A stretch of 64,000 bases of DNA, taken from NCBI RefSeq assembly GCF_003259845.1, contig NZ_QLMJ01000002.1:372001-436000 (forward strand). Direction: 5' to 3'. Under the pieces are notes generated by a model. That model saw only the letters and a list, made by a program, of their open reading frames with translations. It had not been told where the DNA came from and did not search any database. Numbering within the stretch: position 1 is the stretch's first letter; each line of letters begins with the position of its first letter. Below are positions 33,161 through 41,594 of this stretch, piece by piece. The position numbers were made by a program, and so were the translations under genes. The DNA is from Actinoplanes lutulentus. Lineage in GTDB: Bacteria > Actinomycetota > Actinomycetes > Mycobacteriales > Micromonosporaceae.

Positions 33161-33861
33161 TCGATCGTGATGTAGTCCAGATCCCCCGCGTAGTAGTCGC
33201 AACCCACGTCGATCTGGTCGCACTCGTACTTGCCGCCGATCGTCACCGGCCACGAGTTGGCGATCGGCCCGGTCCAGCCGTCCCGCGCCGCGACCTGCTG
33301 CCCGTCGATGAACAGGACCACCCCGGCCTGGACGCGGACACACCGCACGACGTGCCAGTACCCGTCGTTGATCGAGTACGGCGCGATCACCTCCAGGAAC
33401 GCCTTCGGGCCGCGGAACGTGCACTCCACCCGTCCGCTCGGGATCTGCAGCTTGAAGTTGCCGCCGGAGACCGTGGCCTGGCCTTTCTGGATGATGTTGC
33501 CGAACTTGTTGGTGGTCCGGAGCCGGACCGTGACGGCGTAGTCGTTCGTCCCGGGATCGAGCGCCGAGTCGTCCGGAACGACGACCAGATGGCCGGGTCT
33601 GGCAGGCGGAGTGTCCGGTTCGAGTCGTTCGAAGTGGTACCCGATGTCGTCGCCGAGCATCAATCCGGTGCCGACCTCGCCGCCGATTCTGCCGTCCAGG
33701 CCGTTGCCGCTGCCGTCGATCATGCGGCTCGCGCCGGGCTCCTCATCCATGCTCCAGGATGCCACCGGATAGCCGTCGGCTCGCGCCGGGCTTCCGACCA
33801 GCGCGGAAGCGGCCGTCAGCGTGGTTGTCAGGGCGGCGACCAGCGCGCGGCGGCATTCCAT
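33139..33861 (-). CDS. Secreted LamG-like (concanavalin-fold) protein
   Basis: A 240-aa exported protein with signal peptide 'RRALVAALTTTLTAASALVGSPARA'. The remainder is a single LamG/laminin-G-3 jelly-roll domain: 'ASWSMDEEPGASRMIDGSGNGLDGRIGG', 'DYAVTVRLRTTNKFGNIIQKGQ', 'DGYWHVVRCVRVQAGVVLFIDGQQVA', 'VTIGGKYECDQIDVGCDYYAGDLDYITIEA'. The four late Cys residues may form disulfides. No catalytic domain is attached, so it is probably a carbohydrate- or protein-binding surface factor. Its neighbours do not fix its role. Confidence 0.88.
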   Translation of the reverse strand: MECRRALVAALTTTLTAASALVGSPARADGYPVASWSMDEEPGASRMIDGSGNGLDGRIGGEVGTGLMLGDDIGYHFERLEPDTPPARPGHLVVVPDDSALDPGTNDYAVTVRLRTTNKFGNIIQKGQATVSGGNFKLQIPSGRVECTFRGPKAFLEVIAPYSINDGYWHVVRCVRVQAGVVLFIDGQQVAARDGWTGPIANSWPVTIGGKYECDQIDVGCDYYAGDLDYITIEAMRPEW

Positions 33862-33947
33862 GGCTCATCCTTGAGGGGCGGCGGAGCAGAGTTTAATGAT
33901 CTTATGGGGCAAATGTTCTTTTTACGTAGCGTTCCGGGATTCGGCTG

Positions 33948-33973
33948 CTCAGTGTCATCGCCTGATCACTGAG
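33948..33973. repeat. Inverted repeat in the divergent promoter region
   Basis: CTCAGTG and CACTGAG, 12 nt apart, between the LamG gene and the coiled-coil gene. It could be an operator; no matching regulator is adjacent. Confidence 0.35.
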
Positions 33974-34094
33974 GATCTCTCGCAAACGACCTGCTCAGCT
34001 TGGTAGCATCCGCCGATCATGGTCGCTCTCCGACGGGAACCCGGGGCAGCGCCTGACCCCCCGCGCTGACGAATCAGATAAGGAACGTGTCGAA

Positions 34095-34838
34095 GTGCTG
34101 CTCAATGGGACGGACAGTGAGACCTCGGAGCACGCGATGATCCCCCCGAACCCCGGTCTGCCGAACCAGGCGCTCCAGGTGCTGGCCCTCGCCCAGCGCA
34201 CCGCCGAGGAGCACGTGGCGAGTGCCCAGCACCACGCGGACAAGATCCGTACGGACGCGCTGGCCGCCGCCGAGCAGATCGCCCGCGAAGCACAGGCCCA
34301 CGCGAACAACGTGCGCCGCGAGGCCGACCGGGTGCTGGCCGAGGCCCGCGCCGGAGCCGAGCAGATGGCTCGTGACGCTCAGGCCCGCGCCGAGGACGCC
34401 CGGCGTACCGGAGAGAAGATCGTCGCGGACTCCCGCGCCCGGGCCGAGACGATCGGCGCCGACGCGATGGCCGGCGCCGAGCAGCTGCGCCACCAGGCGC
34501 AGCAGCGGTACGACGACGTGGTCGGCAGCCTCGGCACCAAGCGGGAAGCGCTCCAGCAGCAGATCGAGGCGCTGGAGGACTTCGACCGCGATTACCGGGG
34601 CCGGCTCACCGCGTTCATGCAGAGCCAGTTGCGCGCCCTCTGGATGGACGCGCCGCAGCTCACCGCCGAGGTGATCGACGAGGAGCCGGTGGCGGAGGAG
34701 CTGGAGGCGGCGCAGGCCCATGCCCAGGCCCAGGCCCGGCACGGCGCGCCTTCGCACGGAGCCCCTTCGCACGGTGCTCCGGATGCGGACGACGAGGACT
34801 TCGACGACGAGGACGAGCAGCCCGCCGAGAAGCAGTAA
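34095..34838 (+). CDS. DivIVA/Wag31-like coiled-coil protein without the N-terminal lipid-binding domain
   Basis: 247 aa from GTG 34095 with AAGGA upstream; ATG 34137 is a plausible later start. Residues 25-180 form one long coiled coil beginning 'ALQVLALAQRTAEEHVASAQHHADKI', the pattern that follows the membrane-binding head in actinobacterial DivIVA proteins. That head (normally about 60 residues) is missing. The tail has 'RHGAPSHGAPSHGAP' repeats and ends very acidic ('DADDEDFDDEDEQ'). The role is probably cytoskeletal or polar-growth related, like FilP or Scy relatives, but this is inferred from composition. A textbook terminator follows. Confidence 0.7.
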   Translation: MLLNGTDSETSEHAMIPPNPGLPNQALQVLALAQRTAEEHVASAQHHADKIRTDALAAAEQIAREAQAHANNVRREADRVLAEARAGAEQMARDAQARAEDARRTGEKIVADSRARAETIGADAMAGAEQLRHQAQQRYDDVVGSLGTKREALQQQIEALEDFDRDYRGRLTAFMQSQLRALWMDAPQLTAEVIDEEPVAEELEAAQAHAQAQARHGAPSHGAPSHGAPDADDEDFDDEDEQPAEKQ

Positions 34839-34850
34839 GCAGTAATAGGG

Positions 34851-34878
34851 AAGGCCCGGGGGAAACCCCGGGCCTTTT
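34851..34878. terminator. Rho-independent terminator shared by convergent genes
   Basis: AAGGCCCGGGG, GAAA loop, CCCCGGGCCTT, then TT. It is an 11-bp stem with a tetraloop and U-tract. It lies between the coiled-coil gene and the end of the amidohydrolase gene. Confidence 0.95.
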
Positions 34879-34879
34879 C

Positions 34880-36517
34880 TCATGAGGCCGCGGTGTAGAC
34901 CCGCTCCCCGCCGACGTAGGTGATCGCCACCGACGCGTCGCCGATCTCCTGCGGCGCGCCGGCGAACGGATCCCGGTCCAGCACCACCAGGTCGGCCCGG
35001 TTGCCGGCCCGGATCACCCCGCTGTCGTCCAGGTGGTTCACGAACGCCGACCCCGCCGTGTACGCCGTCAGCGCCGCCGCCAGATCCAGCTCCTGACCCG
35101 GCAGGAACGGCGGGTAGTCGCTGCCGTGATGCACCCGGTTCACCGCCACGTGGATCGCTTCGAGCGGATCCGGCGTGGTGACCGGCCAGTCGCTGCCGGC
35201 GGCCAGGTGCGCGCCGGCCCGCCGCAGGTCGCCGAACGGATATTGCCGGCCCACCGCGTCCGGGTCCAGGAACGGGATCGTCAGATCATCCATCTGCGGC
35301 TCGTGCGACGCCCAGTACGCCTGCAGGTTCGCGCTGGCGCCCAGCTCGCGGAACCGGGGAATGTCGTCCGGGTGCACCACCTGCAGATGGGCGAGGTGCG
35401 GCCGGGTGTCCTTCCAGCCGTTCGCCGATCGGGCCGCCGCGACCGCGTCCAGCGCGTCGCGTACCGCCCGGTCGCCGAGCGCGTGGAAGTGCGCCTGGAA
35501 ACCGAGGGCGTCCAGCTCGGTGACGTACCCAGGAAGTGCTTTGGGGGCGATGAAGGACAGGCCCTGGTTCGTGGTGGCGCAGCCGCAGCCGTCCCGGTAA
35601 GGCGAGGTCATCGCGGCCGTGAAGTTCTCCGCGACGCCGTCGAGCATCAGCTTCACGCTGTCGCAGCGCAGCCGGCCCACGGTGAACTTCTCCCGTTTCG
35701 CGACCAGCTCCGGGATCTGCGAGGCGTCCCGGTCCCGGTCCCACCAGAGCGCGCCGACCACTGTGGCGCGCAGCGAGCCGTCCCGGGCCGCCGCCAGGTA
35801 CGCGTCGGAGACGTCCGGATATCCGTTGGTGGCGCACACCATGGCGTCCTGCCAGGACGTGACGCCGAGCGAGAAGAGCAGGTCCTGGCCCCGGTACAGC
35901 CCGGCCAGCCGGTCCGCGGCGGTCAGCTCCGGCAGCAGGTCGGTGACCATCTGCATGGCGCCCTCCTGCAGCCCGCCCGACGGTGAGCCGTCCGGCGCCC
36001 GGTCGATCCGGCCGTCCGCCGGGTCCGGGGTGTCCGCGGTGATCCCGGCCAGCTCCAGGGCGCGGCTGTTCACCCAGGCGCCGTGGTGGTCGCGGTTGGA
36101 GAGGAACACCGGCCGGTCCGGCACCACGCTGTCGAGCAGCTCGCGCCCGGGAACCCCGCCGGGGAAGCTCTCCATCGCCCAGCCACCGCCGGAGATCCAC
36201 GCGAGGTCCGGGTGCTCGTCGGCGTACGCCCGGACCCGCCGGAGGTATTCGTCGACGACGACGGTGCCGCTCAGATCGCACTGGTTCAGCTCGACGCCGC
36301 CCATCACCGCGTGCACGTGCGCGTCCTGGAACCCGGGCAGCAGCAGCCCGCCGTTCAGGTCGACGATCTCGGTGCCCGGGCCGGCGAGGTCGCGGACCTC
36401 ATCGGTGCCGACGGCCTGGATCCGTCCGTCCCGCACGGCGACGGTGGTGGCGTATCCGCGGGCGGCATCGGCGGTGAAGATCCGTCCGCCGACGAAAAGC
36501 AGGTCAGCTGCGGGCAT
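34880..36517 (-). CDS. Amidohydrolase family 3 protein (YtcJ-like)
   Basis: A 545-aa metal-dependent hydrolase. The N-terminal beta sandwich 'DLLFVGGRIFTADAARGYATTVAVRDGRIQAVG' leads to the metal motif 'LLLPGFQDAHVHAVMGG'. Later sites are 'GFQAHFHALGDRAVRDALDAV' and 'LAHLQVVHPDDIPRF', and the final Asp is in 'LAAGSDWPVTTPDPLEAIHVAVNR'. The C-terminus closes the sandwich ('NRADLVVLDRDPFAGAPQEIGDASVAITYVGGERVYTA'). Substrates of this family vary (N-acyl or exo-enzyme amides) and are unknown here. It converges on the coiled-coil gene. Confidence 0.92.
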   Translation of the reverse strand: MPAADLLFVGGRIFTADAARGYATTVAVRDGRIQAVGTDEVRDLAGPGTEIVDLNGGLLLPGFQDAHVHAVMGGVELNQCDLSGTVVVDEYLRRVRAYADEHPDLAWISGGGWAMESFPGGVPGRELLDSVVPDRPVFLSNRDHHGAWVNSRALELAGITADTPDPADGRIDRAPDGSPSGGLQEGAMQMVTDLLPELTAADRLAGLYRGQDLLFSLGVTSWQDAMVCATNGYPDVSDAYLAAARDGSLRATVVGALWWDRDRDASQIPELVAKREKFTVGRLRCDSVKLMLDGVAENFTAAMTSPYRDGCGCATTNQGLSFIAPKALPGYVTELDALGFQAHFHALGDRAVRDALDAVAAARSANGWKDTRPHLAHLQVVHPDDIPRFRELGASANLQAYWASHEPQMDDLTIPFLDPDAVGRQYPFGDLRRAGAHLAAGSDWPVTTPDPLEAIHVAVNRVHHGSDYPPFLPGQELDLAAALTAYTAGSAFVNHLDDSGVIRAGNRADLVVLDRDPFAGAPQEIGDASVAITYVGGERVYTAAS

Positions 36518-36557
36518 GACGTCCAGATCCGATCTGTCGGGAGTATTGATCGAATCA

Positions 36558-37619
36558 CTAGCCGTGAGCGCCCGTCAACGTCACCATCAGGACAGCGAGG
36601 CAGACCGTCGCGCCTGCCAGCGGCCGGCCGAGCGAGGCGGCGAGCAGCGCGAGATAACCGAGCAGCGCCCCGGGCCACCACCGCCGATCCGGCATCAGCG
36701 CGAGCACCATCACGGTCGTCACCGCGACCGGCCCCCAGTAATACCGCAGCTCCACCGAGTCGGTGGCCACCCGCAGCAGCACCGCGGCGGCCGGCGCACC
36801 CGCGATCACGATCGTCTTTTCCCGGAAGCGCCACGCCACCAGCCCGCAACCCCCCGCCACGACGACCGCCTGCACGAGCCGCACCGCCCAGGTCACCTGA
36901 TCCAGCCCGGCGAACGCCGCGAGAGTCCCCTCGGCAACCGGCCAGACATGCCCGAACATTCCGAAATGCCCACCGGCCACAAACGGCAGATAAGCCGCCA
37001 CCCCCACGATCCCGCCAAGCCCCGCCACCCGCACGACCAGCCGCAACGGCCCGGCGGCGAGCAGACACGGAAAACCCAGCACCGCCCACGGCGCGATCGC
37101 GACGGCCACCCCCAGCACGGTCCCGGCCGCGACCCGCCGCCGGCTCTTTCCCAAGACCATGGCGTACGCCCAGAGCACCGGCACCACCAGTTCCGCAGGA
37201 TGCCCGTCCCCGACGACCGGCAGGGCGATCCATAGCAGCGCGAGCAACCCGGTGATCGCCTCCCGCCGAGGGTTCCCGCCACAGAGCCGGAGCGCGGCGA
37301 TCATGAGCCCCGCGTTGACCACGAAGAACGTGGCAGCCGAGGGCTTCCCGTCCGCACCACCGATCATGAGGAGCCGGCTCACGAGCAGCTGAAGTGGGCC
37401 CGCCTGGTTCCAGCCGCTCTCGTAGATCCCGTCCAGATGCCCGCCGAGCAGCCGCTGCCCGGCCCCCGCGAAGTCCGCCAGATCCGGAGGCGCCATCCGG
37501 GTGACCACCCCGACAATCCCGGCAACGACAGCGGCCCCGGCGGTCCGAGCGGCCCCGGCGGCCCGAGTGGCTCCCTTGGCCCCGACGAGCTGCCGACCGG
37601 CCCGCGAACATCCCGCCAT
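36558..37619 (-). CDS. Polytopic membrane protein, probable GT87-like glycosyltransferase
   Basis: About 353 aa from ATG 37619. The frame runs open to 37718, but that stretch overlaps a DNA repeat and lacks membrane character. Eight or more hydrophobic segments are present. The short acidic loop 'MAPPDLADFAGAGQRLLGGHLDGIYES' after the first helix carries the Asp expected for GT-C enzymes that use polyprenyl-phosphate sugars. It shares size, topology and orientation with the clearer GT87 gene upstream, so the two may act on the same cell-envelope glycan. Family assignment is moderate, and no ribosome-binding site is obvious. Confidence 0.65.
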   Translation of the reverse strand: MAGCSRAGRQLVGAKGATRAAGAARTAGAAVVAGIVGVVTRMAPPDLADFAGAGQRLLGGHLDGIYESGWNQAGPLQLLVSRLLMIGGADGKPSAATFFVVNAGLMIAALRLCGGNPRREAITGLLALLWIALPVVGDGHPAELVVPVLWAYAMVLGKSRRRVAAGTVLGVAVAIAPWAVLGFPCLLAAGPLRLVVRVAGLGGIVGVAAYLPFVAGGHFGMFGHVWPVAEGTLAAFAGLDQVTWAVRLVQAVVVAGGCGLVAWRFREKTIVIAGAPAAAVLLRVATDSVELRYYWGPVAVTTVMVLALMPDRRWWPGALLGYLALLAASLGRPLAGATVCLAVLMVTLTGAHG

Positions 37620-37647
37620 CACTCGCGAGCCACCGGCCGGACGCTCA

Positions 37648-37760
37648 CTCACCGTGTGCCCCAGCCCGGTGAACAGCGGCCCACAGTGCGCCCCCACCCC
37701 GGCGTGACCGAAGCCCACCGTGTGCTCGCGCCCCGCCTGGACGCGCGCTCACCGTGTGCC
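37648..37760. repeat. Repeated CTCACCGTGTGCC motif between the two membrane-protein genes
   Basis: Exact copies lie at 37648-37660 and 37748-37760, 100 bp apart, with a variant (CCCACCGTGTGCT) between them near 37714. The second copy overlaps the stop codon of the upstream GT87 gene. Confidence 0.6.
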
Positions 37761-38981
37761 TTGGGCTCGGTGGGGCGACACCGTCGGGGAGGCCGGCTCC
37801 GGCTCGGAATCGCCCGGCCGCCCGGCACCACCTGGGCGGCGCACCCCACGACCCGAGCGGTGCATGGTGAGCAGGGCCGTGAACAGCAGCAGCTCGGCCA
37901 GGACGAACCATGTCTGGCCGCTTGATCGCTGGCCCAGCAGCATCGGGACGTAGGGCCCGGGGATCGCCAGCAGCGTGATGCCGGGTGTGAACATGATCCA
38001 GGCCCGTGACCCCGCCGGCTGCAGGGCCAGCAGCAACAGGATCGCGGCGAGCACCACCAGCAGGTAGTGCACTTCGGATATGCCGCCGGCCAGTAGGGTG
38101 CCGACGAGGACCAGGGTGCCCAGCCAGACGGGAGACGGGCGTTTTTCGGAGGTCAGGGACGCCATTACGCGTACCCCGAGAATCAGCGATGTTGCCGCGG
38201 CCGCGGCAATGCCGGTGAGGTGCGGCCAGGCGTGCGCTTCCGCCCAGCCACGCAGGGAGAGGTTGTTGATCGCGTTTGCGCCGTGCAGGTTGGTGCCGGA
38301 TACGACATAGCGCAGGATTTCGGGATAGTGCGAACCGCCCGGGATCAGCGCCATCGCGGCCAGCAGGAGCGCGCCGGCCGGGATCATGGTGCGGGCCAGG
38401 GCGGACCATCGGCGGTGCAGCAGCGGTACCAGGATCAGCGGCGCCAGCATCGGCTTGACCAGCAGTGTCGCGGCCAGGATCGCGCAACCCAGCGTCCAGC
38501 GGCCCCGGTGGAACGCCAGGAGGATCGCGATCACGGCGGGCACCAGGAAGACGGTGAGGTTGCCCAGTGAGAGTGACCGGGACGCGGCGAAACCGCCGAG
38601 CAGGCTGAGCAACGCGACCGCGGTGATGATCGCGCGCCGGCCGGGCGCGGCCAGCGAGCGGGAGTCGGGCTCGGCCTGGCGGCCGGCCAGCCACGCCGCG
38701 CAGGCCAGTGCGGCGCCGCCGGCGAGCGTCCACAGGGCGAAGGCGGTGTACGGGTCACCCAGCGCCGTCGGCAGCAGGAGCGGTACCGCTGTCGGGGGAT
38801 AGACGAAGTACGGGTCGGTGAAGACGGATTCGCCGTGCAGCAGGGATGTGGCGGCGTTGCGGAGCGGCTCGAAGTCGATCCCCATGGCCAGCACCTGGAG
38901 CACCTGGATCAGGCCGCTCAGCGCGATGAACGCGGCCAGCGCCACGAGCGCGGTTCCGGGCACACGGCGGATGCGGTCCAC
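37749..38981 (-). CDS. GT87 (DUF2029) family glycosyltransferase, integral membrane
   Basis: 410 aa with about ten membrane helices. The first extracellular loop has 'DFEPLRNAATSLLHGESVFTDPYFVYPPTAVPLLLP', the D-x-x-x-L and YPP signature of GT87 enzymes. 'TLLVKPMLAPLILVPLLHRRW' is the second family hallmark. These GT-C enzymes move mannose or arabinofuranose from lipid carriers onto envelope glycans. The C-terminus is a disordered basic tail. It is divergent from the two-gene pseudo-helicase operon across 134 bp. Confidence 0.85.
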   Translation of the reverse strand: MDRIRRVPGTALVALAAFIALSGLIQVLQVLAMGIDFEPLRNAATSLLHGESVFTDPYFVYPPTAVPLLLPTALGDPYTAFALWTLAGGAALACAAWLAGRQAEPDSRSLAAPGRRAIITAVALLSLLGGFAASRSLSLGNLTVFLVPAVIAILLAFHRGRWTLGCAILAATLLVKPMLAPLILVPLLHRRWSALARTMIPAGALLLAAMALIPGGSHYPEILRYVVSGTNLHGANAINNLSLRGWAEAHAWPHLTGIAAAAATSLILGVRVMASLTSEKRPSPVWLGTLVLVGTLLAGGISEVHYLLVVLAAILLLLALQPAGSRAWIMFTPGITLLAIPGPYVPMLLGQRSSGQTWFVLAELLLFTALLTMHRSGRGVRRPGGAGRPGDSEPEPASPTVSPHRAQGTR

Positions 38982-39115
38982 GACTGACCTATCGGCATGT
39001 CACCCGCCGGAGTGAACCGGCCAGAGGTACCCGAGCGCACATGGGAGCGATTCCATAGCCGGAAAGCGCACAAAGCGTGTTGGGTGGCCCGCAGGGGCCC
39101 AACTATGGTGGGCGA

Positions 39116-40792
39116 ATGGCGTCGACCTCTGTCGATTTGGATCGTGATGACCGCGAACGCCACACCTCCGGTGGCGGCGGTCTCGGCGTCGATGCCTTCT
39201 ATCCGGGACGCTACAAGAACGACCGGTTCTGCGCCGCCCTCGAGCTCGCTGTGGTGGCCGCCCACGAGCTCGACGCGGTGCCCGACCGGATCCCGGGGCC
39301 GCGGGCGCCGGCCGAGGAGCCGGTCGAGTTCGGTCTGGGCCAGCGGATCCAGCGGGACGCCATCGTCCGGCTGCGAGCGGGTGCGACCGCCAACGCGGGG
39401 CTGCTCGCGCTGCTGGCCGAGGGCCGGTTCGCGCCACCGGGCCCGTTCTGGCAGGACAACAACACCAAGCACACCACCCCGGAAACACGGGCGCCCGCCC
39501 CGGACCGCGCCGAGGCTGTCCGGCGGGCTCTTGCCGTACCCGATCTGCTCTGTCTGATCGCGCCGCGAGGCGCCGCACGGACCTTGACCGTCGTGGAGAT
39601 CGTGCGAGCCGCCGCGGAGCGCGGTGAGCGCGTGCTGATCACCGCACCCGACTCGGCGACCGTCGACGCCGTGGTGGACAGGTTGCCGCCCGGGCCGACA
39701 GTGGTCCGCGCCGATCAGCCCGGGGGAGGTCCCGGCAGCCTCGCCGCGGCTGCGTCCGAGACCCAGCGGCGGATTCTGGCGCGCTCGCAGGCCGCCGCCG
39801 TCGCGCTCGAACCGTGGCTCGGTGAGCCGTCGCCGGCGATGGGCTGGCTGCGCCGGCTCACCACCGCGCTGGCCGAGGCCGAGCAGGAACGCCGGCGCGC
39901 CGACCAGGCCGGCGACGAGCGGGACGCGATCGCCGCGGCCGCCCGGGAACGGCTCGGTGCCTCGCTGCGTGACCACGGACGGGTCGTCGAGGTCGCCGAA
40001 CGAGCTTTCACCCTCGCCGAGGACGCGATGCGCCGGCTCGGTGTTGCGCTGAGCCGGGCGGAGAATTCCCGGTTCGGGCGGTGGCGGGCCGGGCGTCTGC
40101 GCACCCGGCTCGCTGTCGCCGCGCCCGCCGCGCTGACCGCGCGGGAAACCCTGGCGAGGGTACGCGAGGAGCACGCCGACCATCGTGACCGGCTGGACAA
40201 GGACGTCGAGCAGGATGCCGCCGTCCGGGCCGCCGCGGATCGGGCCGCCTTCGCCGACGTGGCGGCCCATCGTGCCCTCGAGTCCGCCGAACGCTCCGCG
40301 CACCGGCTGACCCGCCTGATGTCCGGCGTCGCGCCGGAGCCGGCGTGGACCGCCGACGCGGCCGGCCTCACCGATTTCGCCGGCCACTGCTCCGGGCTCG
40401 AACCGGTGCTGCGCGGCCGGGCCGGCCTGCTGCGCGAGTGGCGTCAGCGGGCCGCGCGGCCGAGCCGCCAACTGCACGCCGAGCTGCTGCGGTACGCCGA
40501 TGTGGTCGCCACCACCTGCCTCGGTGTAGGCCGCCCGGAGCACGGCGACCTGGAGTTCGACCTGGTGGTGATCGTGGACGCGGGCCGGACCGGGCTGCCG
40601 GTCGCGCTGGTGCCGCTGGTCCGGGCCCGCCGGGCGGTGCTCGCCGGCTCGGTGGGCCGGATGCCGCTCTTCGATCTCGGGGCGGCGCCGGTGCCGGACG
40701 AGGTGACCGGGCTGCTCCATCGCAGTGTGCTGGAGCGGCTTCTGGAGAAGGCGCCGGCCGCGAATCGCGTACGCCTGAGGTCCGGATCGTGA
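39116..40792 (+). CDS. Degenerate, half-length SF1 helicase-like protein
   Basis: 558 aa from ATG 39116. The layout follows domain 1A of UPF1/DNA2-type helicases. 'LCLIAPRGAARTLTVVEIVRAAAERGERVLITAPDSATVDAVVDRL' occupies the Walker A region, but the P-loop reads APRGAART, without the Lys. After an Ala/Arg/Glu-rich coiled coil (about 235-425) comes 'YADVVATTCLGVG...EFDLVVIVDAGRTGLPVALVPLVRARRAVLAGSVGRMPLF', where motif II reads DAG in place of DEA. Domain 2A (motifs IV-VI) is absent. ATP hydrolysis is therefore unlikely. The frame is clean, so this looks like a maintained protein rather than decay. The stop overlaps the next start. Confidence 0.75.
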   Translation: MASTSVDLDRDDRERHTSGGGGLGVDAFYPGRYKNDRFCAALELAVVAAHELDAVPDRIPGPRAPAEEPVEFGLGQRIQRDAIVRLRAGATANAGLLALLAEGRFAPPGPFWQDNNTKHTTPETRAPAPDRAEAVRRALAVPDLLCLIAPRGAARTLTVVEIVRAAAERGERVLITAPDSATVDAVVDRLPPGPTVVRADQPGGGPGSLAAAASETQRRILARSQAAAVALEPWLGEPSPAMGWLRRLTTALAEAEQERRRADQAGDERDAIAAAARERLGASLRDHGRVVEVAERAFTLAEDAMRRLGVALSRAENSRFGRWRAGRLRTRLAVAAPAALTARETLARVREEHADHRDRLDKDVEQDAAVRAAADRAAFADVAAHRALESAERSAHRLTRLMSGVAPEPAWTADAAGLTDFAGHCSGLEPVLRGRAGLLREWRQRAARPSRQLHAELLRYADVVATTCLGVGRPEHGDLEFDLVVIVDAGRTGLPVALVPLVRARRAVLAGSVGRMPLFDLGAAPVPDEVTGLLHRSVLERLLEKAPAANRVRLRSGS

Positions 40793-41523
40793 GCGAGCCG
40801 GCGCACCTGCCGTTGCGGGAGATCGAGCGCCGGGTGGCCGCCCTGCCCGGTGTCGAACCGCAGCGGATCGTGCCGCTGCTGCTCCCGATGTGGGCCGTCG
40901 AGGTGACCGCGACCGTCCGCGACTCGCAGCCGTACGACGTGCTGGACCGCTATCTGTCCCGGGCCGTCGCCGAGGGCGGCCTCGACCGGACCGACGAGCT
41001 CGCCGGGTTTCTCGGTGTCGAGCCGCCGCTGGTGGCCCGGGCGGTGCGTCACCTCGCCGGGATCGGCCATCTGGTACGCGACGGCGACAAGCTGAACATG
41101 ACCGAGCTGGGCCGTCGTTCCGTGGCGGACGGCCGGCGGTACCACCTGGCGGCGGGGCGGCGCCTGTCGTTCCGGTTCGACGGTTTCCAGGGTGAGCCGG
41201 TGCCGTACGCGACGGTGGTGCACTCGACGTGGCTGCCATCGCCGGAGCTGACGCTGAGTGATGGGACGGTGTTCTCGGCGGTCTCCGGGGTGCCGTTGCC
41301 GTCGGATGCGGTGTCGTTGCTGCTCGCCCGGCCGGATGCGGGGGACTTCACGGGGGCGGTGGTGCCGGTGACGGCGTCGGTTGATCGGGTCGTCGGACGA
41401 TATCTGCCGATTTATCTGGTCATCTGCGCGGAAGACCATCTGGTCTTCGGCACGGCGCTGGACGGACCGGATCCCTACCTCGCCGGGTTTATCCCTTTCC
41501 TCGGCGGGAACCTCGAAACCTGA
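40789..41523 (+). CDS. Hypothetical partner protein with possible winged-helix domain
   Basis: 244 aa from GTG 40789, overlapping the previous stop by 4 bp (GTGA), hence coupled. I do not recognise the family. Residues 1-60 are helical ('LREIERRVAALPGVEPQRIVPLLLPMWAVEVTATV'). Residues 65-115 resemble a winged helix ('GGLDRTDELAGFLGVEPPLVARAVRHLAGIGHLVRDGDKLNMTELGRRSV'). The second half is beta-rich ('GRRLSFRFDGFQGEPVPYATVVHSTWL', 'YLPIYLVICAEDHLVFGTAL'). The coupling suggests it works with the helicase-like protein, perhaps as its DNA-binding partner. Confidence 0.7.
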   Translation: MSEPAHLPLREIERRVAALPGVEPQRIVPLLLPMWAVEVTATVRDSQPYDVLDRYLSRAVAEGGLDRTDELAGFLGVEPPLVARAVRHLAGIGHLVRDGDKLNMTELGRRSVADGRRYHLAAGRRLSFRFDGFQGEPVPYATVVHSTWLPSPELTLSDGTVFSAVSGVPLPSDAVSLLLARPDAGDFTGAVVPVTASVDRVVGRYLPIYLVICAEDHLVFGTALDGPDPYLAGFIPFLGGNLET

Positions 41524-41538
41524 CATGAATCAGTGTGG

Positions 41539-41573
41539 GGACCAACACGGTCCTTGACGGACCGTCCTGGTCC
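41539..41573. promoter_or_regulatory. 35-bp dyad upstream of the TetR-MMPL pair
   Basis: Arms 41539-41553 (GGACCAACACGGTCC) and 41559-41573 are complementary at 13 of 15 positions around a TTGAC centre that resembles a -35 box. The inner part ACGGTCC / GGACCGT is exact. It is the likely autoregulatory operator of the TetR gene 22 bp downstream. Confidence 0.65.
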
Positions 41574-41594
41574 ATTCCGGTCTACGGTGGTCCT

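Noticed and set aside
33139-33861. LamG protein considered as an arabinan-degrading enzyme because araA is adjacent
   Set aside because: No catalytic glycosidase motif is present, it lies on the other strand, and an inverted repeat separates it from araA.
36558-37718. Start of the membrane protein at 37718
   Set aside because: The first 33 codons lie in the CTCACCGTGTGCC repeat region and encode no membrane-compatible or family-like sequence; ATG 37619 is preferred.
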